From assembly GCA_947625885.1 (NCBI GenBank), contig CANQQA010000003.1, forward strand, positions 128,726-192,725: DNA of 64,000 nt. The letters are read 5' to 3'. Within the stretch, counting starts at the first letter, position 1. Each line of letters starts with the position of its first letter. A program made the position numbers and the translations under genes. The notes under the pieces were generated by a model. The model was not told the origin of the DNA, ran no database searches, and worked only from the letters and a program-made list of their open reading frames with translations. Below, one piece after another: positions 51,237 to 60,375 of this stretch. Source of the DNA: an uncultured Bacteroidales bacterium (GTDB taxonomy: Bacteria > Bacteroidota > Bacteroidia > Bacteroidales > UBA11471).

Positions 51237-52238
51237 TTAGATAGAGAGCGTCCGCAGCGTGTTGAGCAGTTCGCGATCAATAGGTTTGTCGTTCTTTATG
51301 GCTTTGGAGAACGGTACATATACTATCTGGTCGTTTTGTATGCCTATCATTACGTTGCGTTGTCCCTCGATGAGAGCGTCGATGGCGGCAGCCCCCATGC
51401 GGCTTGCCAAGATGCGGTCGTGTGCCGTCGGCGAGCCTCCGCGTTGCAGGTGTCCGAGTATCGAAACACGTACATCGTATTGGGGGTATTCGTTTTTCAC
51501 ACGCTCGGCGAGTTGCATGGCACCGCCTGTCGTCGGACTTTCTGCCACGAGTACGATACTGCTGTTTTTCGATTTGCGGAAACCGTTTTTGATAAGTTCT
51601 TCAAGCTGGTCGACTTCCGTGTTGTATTCGGGAATGATAGCGGCTTCGGCTCCCGATGCGATAGCGCCGTTGAGGGCGAGGAAGCCGGCGTCGCGACCCA
51701 TGACTTCGATGAAGAACAGCCGTTCGTGCGACGTTGCCGTGTCGCGTATTTTATCCACTGCCTCCATGATGGTGTTGAGCGCCGTGTCGTATCCGATGGT
51801 CGAGTCGGTGCCGAACAGATCGTTGTCTATCGTACCCGGCAGACCCACAATCGGGAAGTTGTATTCCGTAGCGAAAATGCGGGCACCTGTCAGTGTACCG
51901 TCGCCGCCGATGACCACAAGGGCGTCGATATTTTCGCGTACCAGCGTGTCGTATGCGATTTTCCGACCTTCGGGTGTCTGAAATTCTTTGCAGCGGGCAG
52001 TCTTCAATATCGTACCGCCCTGTTGTATGATGTTGCTGACATTCTGAGTTTTGAACTCGACGATTTCATCGCTGAGCAATCCTTTGTACCCGCGGTAAAT
52101 GGCTTTCACGCCGAATCCTTTGTATATGGCGGCGCGCGTTACCGCTCTTATTGCAGCATTCATACCCGGGGCGTCGCCTCCCGATGTCAATATACCAATG
52201 CAATAGTTTTTGCCGGGTGCTTTTGTCGTTTCTTCCAT
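51237..52238 (-). CDS. pfkA: ATP-dependent 6-phosphofructokinase
   Basis: A 333-residue group I PFK that phosphorylates fructose 6-phosphate. It has [30 protein letters not shown] with Gly at the position that is Asp in PPi enzymes, [14 protein letters not shown] with the catalytic Asp, and [17 protein letters not shown] indicates ATP use. The start at 52238 ([10 protein letters not shown]) lies beyond the leader hairpin at 52270-52290 and the promoter at 52296. It probably shares a transcript with rel downstream. Confidence 0.93.
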   Translation of the reverse strand: MEETTKAPGKNYCIGILTSGGDAPGMNAAIRAVTRAAIYKGFGVKAIYRGYKGLLSDEIVEFKTQNVSNIIQQGGTILKTARCKEFQTPEGRKIAYDTLVRENIDALVVIGGDGTLTGARIFATEYNFPIVGLPGTIDNDLFGTDSTIGYDTALNTIMEAVDKIRDTATSHERLFFIEVMGRDAGFLALNGAIASGAEAAIIPEYNTEVDQLEELIKNGFRKSKNSSIVLVAESPTTGGAMQLAERVKNEYPQYDVRVSILGHLQRGGSPTAHDRILASRMGAAAIDALIEGQRNVMIGIQNDQIVYVPFSKAIKNDKPIDRELLNTLRTLSI

Positions 52239-52269
52239 CTTGTGATACCTTAAATAAAACAAACCTTTT

Positions 52270-52290
52270 CCTGAAAACACATATTTCAGG
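52270..52290 (-). other. Small hairpin in the pfkA leader
   Basis: On the minus strand CCTGAAA pairs with TTTCAGG around a short loop, about 30 bases before the pfkA ATG. Its function is unknown. Confidence 0.5.
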
Positions 52291-52295
52291 TATCG

Positions 52296-52303
52296 CAAAA
52301 TTA
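52296..52303 (-). promoter_or_regulatory. Promoter -7 element of pfkA
   Basis: The minus strand reads TAATTTTG (TAnnTTTG). A TTTG lies 14 bases upstream, closer than ideal. Confidence 0.45.
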
Positions 52304-52409
52304 AAAAATTATCTTGTCAAAAAAAAGCGAAATTGATAAAATTTTATCGTCGTCGGGAAAACTTTTTTTACGAGGAGGAATCTTTGGTGATATTTTATCA
52401 AAAAAAGAG

Positions 52410-53684
52410 CTATTTATATTTGTCGCCCCACAATTTTTGCAGCAGCTCTTTGTGGCGTTCTTCGGCGGCATTGGGCTGCGGGTGCCATATCGTTTCCGAT
52501 TTCAGTGCGTCGGGCAGATACTGCTGCTTGACGAAATGTCCCGCATAGTCGTGGGCGTATTTGTACTCTTTTCCGTAGCCCAACTCTTTCATGAGCGAGG
52601 TCGGTGCGTTGCGCAGGTGCAGCGGCACGGGCAGGTTGCCCGTCTGTTCCACCGTTTCGAGGGCGGAGTTGATAGCCATGTATGCCGAGTTGCTTTTGGG
52701 GCTGCAAGCCAGATAGATAGCGGCTTCGGAAAGGACGATGCGCCCTTCGGGCCACCCGATGTTCTGCACGGCTTCGAAGGCGGCGTTTGCAATCAGCAGG
52801 GCATTCGGATTGGCAAGCCCGATGTCTTCCGATGCCGATATGACCAACCGTCGGGCGATGAATTTCGGGTCTTCGCCGCCGGCTACCATACGTGCCAGCC
52901 AATACACGGCGCCGTCGGGGTCGCTGCCCCGTATCGACTTGATGAATGCCGATATGATGTCGTAGTGCATTTCGCCGTCCTTGTCGTATGCCATCGGGTT
53001 TTGTTGCAGTCGTTCGGTTACGACGGCATCGTCGATGACGAGCGGTTCGTCGGGCGACGAGGCGTTGGCTATGAGGTCGATGATGTTGAGCAGCTTGCGG
53101 GCGTCGCCGCCGGCGTAACGAAAAAGGGCGGTCGTTTCGCGCACTTCCGTTTTGCGCTTGCGCAGTTCGGTGTCGACCGTGAGGGCACGGTCAAGCAGCT
53201 GTTGCAGGTGGGCGGCATCGAGCGGTTGCAGCACATATACCTGACAGCGGGAGAGGAGCGGGCGTATCACTTCGAACGAGGGATTTTCGGTTGTGGCGCC
53301 GATAAGCGTTACCGTACCGTTTTCCACCGCGCCGAGCAGGGAGTCCTGCTGCGACTTGTTGAAGCGGTGTATTTCGTCGATGAACAGAATCGGTCGGCTT
53401 TGGCGGAACATGCCGCCGTTTTTGCATCGCTCTATCACGTCGCGCACCTCCTTTACTCCCGAGTGTATGGCGCTCAGGGTGTAGAACGGTGTTTTGAGTT
53501 GTACCGAAATGATGTGTGCCAGCGTCGTTTTTCCCACGCCGGGCGGTCCCCACAATATGAATGAGGAAATGTCGCCCGTGTCGAGCATGCGGCGCAGCAC
53601 CGCCCCTTTGCCCACGAGGTGCTCTTGTCCGATGTACTCGTCGAGACTTTTTGGGCGTAACCGTTCGGCTAAGGGCGGAAGCAT
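52410..53684 (-). CDS. rarA: Replication-associated recombination protein A (RarA/MgsA)
   Basis: A 424-residue AAA+ ATPase related to clamp loaders that acts at stalled replication forks. It shows the N-terminal LAERLRPKSLDEYIGQEHLVG, Walker A LWGPPGVGKTTLA, Walker B LFIDEIHRFNKSQQD and sensor-1 ATTENPSFE. The C-terminal RarA region has SFIKSIRGSDPDGAVYW-like and ARRLVISASEDIGLANP motifs. It starts 15 bases after the purA stop in a leftward fur-purA-rarA unit. Confidence 0.95.
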   Translation of the reverse strand: MLPPLAERLRPKSLDEYIGQEHLVGKGAVLRRMLDTGDISSFILWGPPGVGKTTLAHIISVQLKTPFYTLSAIHSGVKEVRDVIERCKNGGMFRQSRPILFIDEIHRFNKSQQDSLLGAVENGTVTLIGATTENPSFEVIRPLLSRCQVYVLQPLDAAHLQQLLDRALTVDTELRKRKTEVRETTALFRYAGGDARKLLNIIDLIANASSPDEPLVIDDAVVTERLQQNPMAYDKDGEMHYDIISAFIKSIRGSDPDGAVYWLARMVAGGEDPKFIARRLVISASEDIGLANPNALLIANAAFEAVQNIGWPEGRIVLSEAAIYLACSPKSNSAYMAINSALETVEQTGNLPVPLHLRNAPTSLMKELGYGKEYKYAHDYAGHFVKQQYLPDALKSETIWHPQPNAAEERHKELLQKLWGDKYK

Positions 53685-53699
53685 GGCGCGTGCGTGGAA

Positions 53700-54974
53700 T
53701 TAATCGTTTTCGGTATGGCGCACGATGGTCTGATGACGGTCGGGACCCACCGATACGATTTTGACGGGTACGCCGAGTTCTTTTTCGAGGAAAGCGATGT
53801 AGGCGTTGAAATTTTCGGGAAACTCGCTTTCGCTCTGTATTTTGGACAAGTCGCATTGCCAGCCGGGCAGTTCCGTATATACCGGCTCTATGTTGTCGCC
53901 GATTTCAAACGGAAACTCTTTGGTTTCTTTTCCGTCGATGCGGTAAGCCACGCAGGCTTTTATGGTCTTGAACGAGTCGAGCACGTCGCTCTTCATCATG
54001 ATGAGGTGGGTAACGCCGTCGATCATGATAGCGTAGCGCAGCGCCACGAGGTCTATCCAGCCGCAGCGGCGTTCGCGACCCGTTACGGCGCCGTATTCGT
54101 GCCCGATGTCGCGTATCTTTTTGCCCGTTTCGTCGAGCAGTTCCGTAGGGAACGGACCGCTGCCCACGCGGGTGCAGTAGGCTTTGAATATGCCGTACAC
54201 GTTGCCGATGCGGTTAGGGGCAACGCCCAGTCCCGTGCAGGCGCCGGCGCATATCGTATTCGATGACGTAACGAACGGGTACGACCCGAAATCCACGTCG
54301 AGCAGGGTGCCCTGCGCGCCTTCGGCGAGCACCGATTTGCCCTCTTGCAGCAGCCGGTTTATTTCGTGTTCGCTGTCGATGAGGCGGAAGCGTTTCAGAT
54401 AGTCCAGCGAGGCAAACCACTGTTTCTCGGCTTCGGCGATGTCGTAGGTATAGTTCAGCGATTTCAAAATGGATTCGTGGCGGGCTTTCGCCTTGGCGTA
54501 TTTTTCGTCGAAGTTGTGCAGCAGGTCGCCCACCCGCAGACCGTTGCGACTCACCTTATCGGTGTAGGTCGGACCGATGCCTTTGCCGGTGGTGCCTATT
54601 TTGGCGGAGCCTTTCGAGGCTTCGTAGGCGGCATCGAGTATGCGGTGCGTCGGCAGTATGAGATGCGCTTTCTTGGAGATGCAGAGTTGTCGGGTCAGGT
54701 CGTGTCCGCTTGCCGCCAACGCTTCGGCTTCCTGCCGGAACAGCACGGGGTCGAGCACCACGCCGTTGCCGATGATATTGATTTTACCGCCTTGAAAAAT
54801 TCCCGAAGGAATGGAGCGCAGCACATATTTTTCGCCATTAAATTCCAACGTGTGTCCGGCGTTGGGTCCTCCCTGAAAACGGGTAACGACGTCGTATTTC
54901 GGCGTAAGTACATCGACGACTTTGCCTTTGCCTTCGTCGCCCCATTGCAATCCTAATAATACATCTACTTTCAT
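53700..54974 (-). CDS. purA: Adenylosuccinate synthetase
   Basis: A 424-residue enzyme joining IMP and aspartate with GTP in AMP synthesis. Motifs are GLQWGDEGKGKVVD at the N-terminus, FQGGPNAGHTLEF, TTGKGIGPTYTDKVSRNGLR and GAQGTLLDVDFGSYPFVTSS. It lies between the Fur-family gene (8-base gap) and rarA. Confidence 0.97.
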   Translation of the reverse strand: MKVDVLLGLQWGDEGKGKVVDVLTPKYDVVTRFQGGPNAGHTLEFNGEKYVLRSIPSGIFQGGKINIIGNGVVLDPVLFRQEAEALAASGHDLTRQLCISKKAHLILPTHRILDAAYEASKGSAKIGTTGKGIGPTYTDKVSRNGLRVGDLLHNFDEKYAKAKARHESILKSLNYTYDIAEAEKQWFASLDYLKRFRLIDSEHEINRLLQEGKSVLAEGAQGTLLDVDFGSYPFVTSSNTICAGACTGLGVAPNRIGNVYGIFKAYCTRVGSGPFPTELLDETGKKIRDIGHEYGAVTGRERRCGWIDLVALRYAIMIDGVTHLIMMKSDVLDSFKTIKACVAYRIDGKETKEFPFEIGDNIEPVYTELPGWQCDLSKIQSESEFPENFNAYIAFLEKELGVPVKIVSVGPDRHQTIVRHTEND

Positions 54975-54982
54975 ATGGGTTG

Positions 54983-55483
54983 TTATGCTCTTTTATTGTC
55001 TGTTTTTTCGTTTTGACGTTCTTGTTTTTTCCGGCGCTCCTCCCGCAGGCACGACGAACATACGCCATATACATACAGGGCGTAATAGGCTGTCGTAAAG
55101 CGGGCGAACTTCCGCTGGCTCAGCGCCTCCGAGAGTTTGGCATCTTTCACCTCTCTGATTTTGCCGCAGCGCGTGCATATCAGGTGGTGATGGTTTGCCA
55201 TGTTGTATACTTTCTCGTATTGGGCAGGGTGTCTGCCGAACTGGTGTTTGCGCACGAGACCCGCGTCGGTAAGCAGGTCGATGGTGTTATATACGGTGGC
55301 ACGGCTTACCCGATAGTCGCTTTTCGTCATCATTTCGTACAGCGATTCCACGTCGAAATGCTCGTTGGTCGTGTATATCATTTCCAAAATGGCATACCTT
55401 TCCGGTGTCTTTCTGCACTTCTTGGCTTCCAGATATTGCGTCAGTTTTTGGCGAATGATTTCCCGATTCTTTTCTTCGACCAT
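54983..55483 (-). CDS. Fur-family transcriptional regulator
   Basis: A 166-residue metal- or peroxide-sensing repressor. The winged-helix N-terminus (RKTPERYAILEMIYTTNEHFDVESLY, cited here as RKTPERYAILEMIY) is followed by the HHHLICTRCGK and VCSSCLRE CxxC pairs, the structural Zn site. Whether it is Fur (iron), PerR (peroxide) or Zur cannot be decided by eye. The haem operon at 28.4-31.5 kb would be a plausible target, but no Fur box was identified there. A promoter (ATTG, 19 bases, TATCTTTG) precedes it. Confidence 0.92.
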   Translation of the reverse strand: MVEEKNREIIRQKLTQYLEAKKCRKTPERYAILEMIYTTNEHFDVESLYEMMTKSDYRVSRATVYNTIDLLTDAGLVRKHQFGRHPAQYEKVYNMANHHHLICTRCGKIREVKDAKLSEALSQRKFARFTTAYYALYVYGVCSSCLREERRKKQERQNEKTDNKRA

Positions 55484-55514
55484 GTCTATTTCCGTTTTGC
55501 CGTCATAACGACAG

Positions 55515-55545
55515 CAAAGATAAAAAAATAAAGCCGGATAACAAT
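55515..55545 (-). promoter_or_regulatory. Promoter of the fur-purA-rarA unit
   Basis: On the minus strand ATTG (55542-55545) and TATCTTTG (55515-55522) are 19 bases apart. The ATG at 55483 follows about 30 bases later. Confidence 0.65.
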
Positions 55546-55573
55546 ACGAAAAAAAAGATTTGTAACCTCTTCC

Positions 55574-55604
55574 TTTGTCAGAGCGTTTTTTTGCCGTACT
55601 TTTG
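55574..55604 (+). promoter_or_regulatory. Promoter of mnmA
   Basis: TTTG (55574-55577) and TACTTTTG (55597-55604) are exactly 19 bases apart. The transcript should start near 55610, so the mnmA start is the ATG at 55644 and not the upstream in-frame start at 55575. Confidence 0.7.
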
Positions 55605-55643
55605 TACGACGAATCGCGAAGTGCAAAAACAGAAATCCGGAGT

Positions 55644-56711
55644 ATGGAAATAGCGGCATTGGTATCGGGAGGCGTGGACAGCTCGGTGGTCGTTCATCTG
55701 CTGAAAGAGGCGGGCTACGACCCGGTGCTTTTCTACATACGCATCGGCATGGAGGACAAGGACAAAACCCTGCATTGCCATTCTGAGGAAGATTTGGAAA
55801 TCGTTACCTATATCGCCCGAAAATACGGCTGCCGTTTCGAGGAGGTGTCGCTGCACGAGGAGTATTGGAAATATGTCATGGGCTACACGCTCGACTCCAT
55901 CAAGCGGGGTTTTACGCCCAACCCCGATGTCATGTGCAACAAATACATCAAGTTCGGCTTTTTCGAGCAATACTGGGGCAAGGACTTCGACCGCATCGCC
56001 ACCGGACACTATGCATCCATTGTCGAGCGCGACGGCATCGTCTATTTGGGTACGGCGGTCGATCCGGTGAAAGACCAGACCGATTTTCTCTCGCAGCTTA
56101 ACACCTTGCAGGTGTCGAAACTGATGTTTCCGCTGGGCGGGCTGATGAAAAGCGAGGTGCGCGCGATAGCCGAAAAGGCGGAGCTTCCGAGCGCCAAACG
56201 CAAGGACAGTCAGGGCATCTGCTTTTTGGGCAATATCAATTACAACGAATTTATCCGCAACTACATGGGCGAGCGCGACGGCGACATCGTCGAGTTGGAA
56301 ACAGGCAGGAAACTCGGTCGCCACAAAGGATATTGGTTCCATACCATCGGGCAGCGCAAAGGCTTGGGACTGAGCGGCGGTCCGTGGTTTGTCATTCGCA
56401 AGGACGTCGATACCAACACCCTTTATGTGTCGAACGGCTTCGACCCCGATACGCAATACGGTACGGAGTTGAATCTTGCGGGTTTCCGTTTCATCACAGG
56501 CAATCCGTTGGGCGACTTGCGGGAGCCGGTTCGCATCACGTTCAAAAACCGCCATACGCCCGAGTTTACGGGCGGCACGCTGCAACGCACCGGCGACGAC
56601 AAGGTGCGCATCGTCTCCGACGACCGCATACAGGGCATTGCTCCCGGACAGTTCGGCGTCGTGTACAGCGAGGACAAAAAACTTTGTCTTGCCTCCGGTG
56701 TCATCGAGTAG
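55644..56711 (+). CDS. mnmA: tRNA-specific 2-thiouridylase MnmA
   Basis: A 355-residue enzyme that thiolates U34 of Lys, Glu and Gln tRNAs. It has the PP-loop SGGVDSSV at the N-terminus, the first catalytic cysteine in [12 protein letters not shown] (Cys98), the second in GICFLG (Cys193), and a tRNA-binding region with [15 protein letters not shown]. The mnmE gene for the companion U34 modification lies at 62601. The gene ends before a strong two-way terminator shared with pepD. Confidence 0.95.
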   Translation: MEIAALVSGGVDSSVVVHLLKEAGYDPVLFYIRIGMEDKDKTLHCHSEEDLEIVTYIARKYGCRFEEVSLHEEYWKYVMGYTLDSIKRGFTPNPDVMCNKYIKFGFFEQYWGKDFDRIATGHYASIVERDGIVYLGTAVDPVKDQTDFLSQLNTLQVSKLMFPLGGLMKSEVRAIAEKAELPSAKRKDSQGICFLGNINYNEFIRNYMGERDGDIVELETGRKLGRHKGYWFHTIGQRKGLGLSGGPWFVIRKDVDTNTLYVSNGFDPDTQYGTELNLAGFRFITGNPLGDLREPVRITFKNRHTPEFTGGTLQRTGDDKVRIVSDDRIQGIAPGQFGVVYSEDKKLCLASGVIE

Positions 56712-56724
56712 CGGCCTTCGTGAA

Positions 56725-56768
56725 CAAAAAAACGCGCATTCCTTTTGCAAAGGAATGCGCGTTTTTTT
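56725..56768. terminator. Bidirectional intrinsic terminator between mnmA and pepD
   Basis: AAACGCGCATTCCTTT and AAAGGAATGCGCGTTT form a 16-base-pair perfect stem with a short loop, flanked by A and T runs on both sides. It lies between convergent genes. Confidence 0.93.
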
Positions 56769-56785
56769 ATCGGAGTTGTTTCCGG

Positions 56786-58252
56786 TTACGCTTTTTCGGG
56801 AATGTTCGCCAGCAGTGCCGTAAGGAATTTCCAGAAGTGACCGACGGAAGCTATTTCCACTTTTTCGTCGGGCGAATGCGGGTAGCGCAGCGTGGGACCG
56901 AACGAAATCATCTCCATATCGGGATATTTTTCGCCGATGATGCCGCACTCCAATCCGGCATGGATAATCATGATTTTCGGGTCGATGCCCAACTCTTTGC
57001 GGTGTATCTCTTTGGCGGTCTGCAAGAATTTCGACTGCAAGTCGCTCTGCCAGCCCGGATAGTTGCCGGAGGTCTCGACCTTGGCGCCGACCGCCTCGAA
57101 GGCGCTTTCGATGCTCGATACCAGCGAGGCTTTCATGCTTTCGCTCGAACTCCGTACAAGGAATGTTACGTCGATAGCCCCTTCGCCCGATTGCACGATA
57201 GCAAGATTCGACGACGTTTCCACCATATCGGGAGCGCCCGGCACCATGCGCAGCACGCCGTCGTGGCAAGCCACTACGGCATTGATGAGGTCGTCTTGTA
57301 TCGGCTCCGGAATCCACGTCGAAGGCATCGCCGTCTTTTCGGCGGCGAAGGTGAGGTCGGGTTCTATCACTCCGTATTCGGCGCGATAGATGTCGGCATA
57401 TTCCTCTACCAAGTCGAGAAAATCGTTTTCCGCCTCTGCCGGTACGGTAACGAGTGCGGTCGCTTCGCGCGGTATGGCGTTGCGCATATTCCCGCCCGAT
57501 ACTGAGGTAAGCCGCGCTTCGCACGTCCGTACAGCTTCTTTCAAGAATCTGAACAGCAGTTTGTTGGCATTGGCGCGACCCAGATTGATGTCGATGCCCG
57601 AGTGTCCGCCTTTCAGCCCCGAAATGGTAACGGTGTATGCGGCATCGTCGTCGGCATCGACCTCTTCGTCGCGGTAGCGGAAAGAGGCGTTCATGTTGAT
57701 GCCGCCCGCGCAGCCGACATATATTTCATATTCCTGTTCCGAGTCGGTGTTGAGCAGTATTTCGCCTTTCAGAAAATCCGGTTTCAAGCCGTTGGCTCCC
57801 GTCATGCCGGTCTCTTCGTCGTTGGTGAACAAGGCTTCTATCGGACCGTGCGCCAGCGTTTCCGATTCCAACACGGCAAGAATGGCGGAAAGACCGATGC
57901 CGTTGTCGGCGCCGAGCGTCGTGCCTTTTGCCTTTACCCATTCGCCGTCGATATAGGGCTGTATGGGGTCAACCGCAAAGTCGTGGACGGTGGCGTTGTT
58001 TTTTTGCGGCACCATGTCGAGGTGCGCTTGCAAAACGACGGGGCGGCGATTTTCCATGCCGGCGGTTGCCGGTTTGCGTATCAATACGTTGCCCGCTGCA
58101 TCAGCCAATGTTTCAAGTCCTAAGGAACGTCCGAAATCGACTACGTAACGGGTTACTTTGTCCAATGAACCCGAAGGGCGGGGTATGGCGCAGAGTTTCT
58201 CGAAATGACGCCATACTTCGACAGGTTGGAGAGACGAAATTTTGTTTTCCAT
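56786..58252 (-). CDS. pepD: Aminoacyl-histidine dipeptidase (PepD, M20 family)
   Basis: A 488-residue zinc peptidase of the M20C/PepD type that cleaves Xaa-His and other dipeptides. Metal-binding motifs are LQAHLDMVPQKN, GTTLGADNGIG, FTNDEETGMTGANG and LNTDSEQEYEIYVG, with the final His in the C-terminal catalytic part. The lid domain lies between (about residues 190-350). It is monocistronic and convergent with mnmA. Confidence 0.93.
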   Translation of the reverse strand: MENKISSLQPVEVWRHFEKLCAIPRPSGSLDKVTRYVVDFGRSLGLETLADAAGNVLIRKPATAGMENRRPVVLQAHLDMVPQKNNATVHDFAVDPIQPYIDGEWVKAKGTTLGADNGIGLSAILAVLESETLAHGPIEALFTNDEETGMTGANGLKPDFLKGEILLNTDSEQEYEIYVGCAGGINMNASFRYRDEEVDADDDAAYTVTISGLKGGHSGIDINLGRANANKLLFRFLKEAVRTCEARLTSVSGGNMRNAIPREATALVTVPAEAENDFLDLVEEYADIYRAEYGVIEPDLTFAAEKTAMPSTWIPEPIQDDLINAVVACHDGVLRMVPGAPDMVETSSNLAIVQSGEGAIDVTFLVRSSSESMKASLVSSIESAFEAVGAKVETSGNYPGWQSDLQSKFLQTAKEIHRKELGIDPKIMIIHAGLECGIIGEKYPDMEMISFGPTLRYPHSPDEKVEIASVGHFWKFLTALLANIPEKA

Positions 58253-58289
58253 AAATTATGTAGGTTTGGCGGTAAAAATACGAATTTTT

Positions 58290-59279
58290 TTATTTGCGAT
58301 TCTTTTTCTTTTCAAAAAGAATCGAGAAAAATGTATAAATGCCCAGCAGTACGATGACGACTATCTGCGCTCCGTGTGCCACCAGTGCGAACGAACCGGC
58401 GACGTTGGGGTCGGTAACTCCGTAGATGTACAGCGTGGCAATGACAGCCACGTGCCACGGTCCGAATCCGCCCTGCACGGGAACACCCGCCCCGATACTT
58501 CCCATGACGAAAAGCGACAGGGCTGCCAAGGCTCCCAGTTGTGCCGTATCGGCGAAGGCGAATATGCACAGGTACAGTTGCAGGTAATAGCAGAACCAAA
58601 TCAATAGGGTGTAAAGAATGAACTGTGTTTTCTTTTTCATCGTGAATATGGTGCGTATGCCGTACCAGAGCTTGCGCATCAGCTCTTTTGTGCGGGCAAC
58701 CCACCGGTACTCTTTTTTCTGCCGGAAAAGCCAGATGATTGCTCCCGCCACGACGGCAAGCGACAGATATAGATAGGGCGATGTTGCCAAAGCGATTGCT
58801 GTTTCTTCTATCGACGGATACTCTTTGAGAAAGTCGAACAGTACGTTCATTTGTAAAAAGAATACGGCGACGATGAGCAGAATGACGGCGACCGTGTCCA
58901 TCAGCCGGTCGGACACCACCGAGCCCAGCAGCATCGTGAATGACATTCCTTCGCGTTGCGCCACGTAACCGCAGCGCCATACTTCGCCCAGTCGGGGAAA
59001 CACCAGATTCATGGCATACGTGCCGAATATGGCGTTGGTCGCCGTGCGCAGCGATACGTTGTTACCCAACGCCTGCAACTGCAACCGCCAGCGCAATGCG
59101 CGCACGATGTGGCTCATTACCCCCGCTATCATGGAGAGAATTACCCATTCGTATTTTATTTCGGTCAGAATACGAAGTACCCGTTTCATATCCAACTGCC
59201 GATAAACAGCCCAGAATACGAGAACACCGCAGCAAAGCGGTATCAGGAATTTCAGTATATTGCGTACGGTTTTGTTCAA
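58290..59279 (-). CDS. UPF0104/AglD-type flippase-like membrane protein
   Basis: A 329-residue polytopic membrane protein of the lysylphosphatidylglycerol synthase transmembrane (UPF0104/DUF2156-less) family. It has about eight hydrophobic segments, an N-terminal basic loop (RQLDMKRVLRILTEIKYEW, cited as RQLDMKRVLRIL) and the family pattern FGTYAMNLVFPRLGEVWRC. Such proteins are linked to lipid or glycolipid translocation. No enzymatic domain is attached. A TACCTTTG promoter element lies 24 bases upstream. Confidence 0.8.
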   Translation of the reverse strand: MNKTVRNILKFLIPLCCGVLVFWAVYRQLDMKRVLRILTEIKYEWVILSMIAGVMSHIVRALRWRLQLQALGNNVSLRTATNAIFGTYAMNLVFPRLGEVWRCGYVAQREGMSFTMLLGSVVSDRLMDTVAVILLIVAVFFLQMNVLFDFLKEYPSIEETAIALATSPYLYLSLAVVAGAIIWLFRQKKEYRWVARTKELMRKLWYGIRTIFTMKKKTQFILYTLLIWFCYYLQLYLCIFAFADTAQLGALAALSLFVMGSIGAGVPVQGGFGPWHVAVIATLYIYGVTDPNVAGSFALVAHGAQIVVIVLLGIYTFFSILFEKKKNRK

Positions 59280-59302
59280 TTTTTACAAATTTGAATATGG
59301 CA

Positions 59303-59310
59303 CAAAGGTA
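59303..59310 (-). promoter_or_regulatory. Promoter -7 element of the flippase-like gene
   Basis: The minus strand reads TACCTTTG, 24 bases before the ATG at 59279. Confidence 0.5.
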
Positions 59311-59402
59311 CGCTTTTTTTTGAAAGGAGGAATCAATCTCCGAATCAACGATGCAAAATAAAGTTGAAAAACATTCGTTTGGAGGGCGAAAAAACTTATA
59401 TT

Positions 59403-60308
59403 TTATTTTTTCAGAGCCTCTTCGATGCAGTCGAATATGGCGGCGCTGTCGTCGGGCGAAAACCAGCGGATTGTCTTGTCGCGCTTGAACCACGTCATTT
59501 GCTTGCGCGAATAGACCCGCGTGTTGCGTTTTATTTTTTCTACGGCGGCAGGCAGGTCGCAGGTGCCGTCGAAATAGGCGAACAGCTCTTTGTAGCCGAC
59601 GGTGTTGAGCGCGTTGAGCCGGCGCAGGGGGTAGAGGCGTCGGGCTTCGGCTTCGAGTCCTTCGCGCATCATGGCATCGACTCGGCGGTTGATGCGCTCG
59701 TAGAGGATTTCGCGCGGCAGCGCCAATCCTATTTTTATGATGTCGAACGGGCGTTGTTTGCGCGGGTTGGTGCGCAGCGAGGAGTAGGGGCGACCCGTCA
59801 TGCGGCATATCTCTATGGCGTGTATCACCCGCTTGGGGTTGTTGCGGTCGACCTGCATATAGAACTGCGGGTCGAGCCGCTGCAACTCTTCTTGCAGTGC
59901 CGCCAGCCCTTCGCTCTCGTATTTGGCGACTACCGCCTGCCTCACCTCGTCGCTGACGGTGGGCATTTCGTCGATGCCGTTGCACACGGCGTCGATGTAG
60001 AGCATGGAGCCGCCCGTGAGCAGCGCCGTGTCGCGTTCGGCGAATATCTGTTCGAGCAGGGCTATGGCATCGGCTTCGTAGCCGGCGGCGCTGTAATAGT
60101 CTGCCGCGTCGAGCGTCCCTACGAAATAGTGTTTTGCGCGCGCGAGCTGGTCGGCGGTGGGGGCTGCCGTGCCGATGGGCATATCGCGGTAGAGCTGCCG
60201 GCTGTCGGCAGAGAGTATGGGGCAGCCTAATCGCTCGGCGATGCGCAGGCTCAATTCGGTTTTGCCTACGCCCGTAGGTCCCAAAAGTACGATGAGTTTC
60301 TTTTTCAT
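59403..60308 (-). CDS. miaA: tRNA dimethylallyltransferase MiaA
   Basis: A 301-residue enzyme that prenylates A37 of tRNAs that read UNN codons, using dimethylallyl pyrophosphate. It has the P-loop [13 protein letters not shown], the substrate motif [11 protein letters not shown], and later [11 protein letters not shown] and [13 protein letters not shown]. It is probably co-transcribed with pepT upstream; a perfect hairpin lies between. Confidence 0.96.
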   Translation of the reverse strand: MKKKLIVLLGPTGVGKTELSLRIAERLGCPILSADSRQLYRDMPIGTAAPTADQLARAKHYFVGTLDAADYYSAAGYEADAIALLEQIFAERDTALLTGGSMLYIDAVCNGIDEMPTVSDEVRQAVVAKYESEGLAALQEELQRLDPQFYMQVDRNNPKRVIHAIEICRMTGRPYSSLRTNPRKQRPFDIIKIGLALPREILYERINRRVDAMMREGLEAEARRLYPLRRLNALNTVGYKELFAYFDGTCDLPAAVEKIKRNTRVYSRKQMTWFKRDKTIRWFSPDDSAAIFDCIEEALKK

Positions 60309-60328
60309 GCGGGGCAGCCGGAAAGGGT

Positions 60329-60356
60329 GAAGCCGAAAGCTGGCGCTTTCGGCTTC
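60329..60356 (-). other. Perfect 12-base-pair hairpin between pepT and miaA
   Basis: GAAGCCGAAAGC (60329-60340) and GCTTTCGGCTTC (60345-60356) pair completely around a TGGC tetraloop. There is no T run, so it is not a standard terminator. It could mark RNA processing or tune miaA expression. Confidence 0.7.
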
Positions 60357-60375
60357 GGTAGAGGTATGGATATTT

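Noticed and set aside
52240-52295. Riboswitch in the pfkA leader
   Set aside because: Only a single small hairpin is present, with no conserved core that I recognise.
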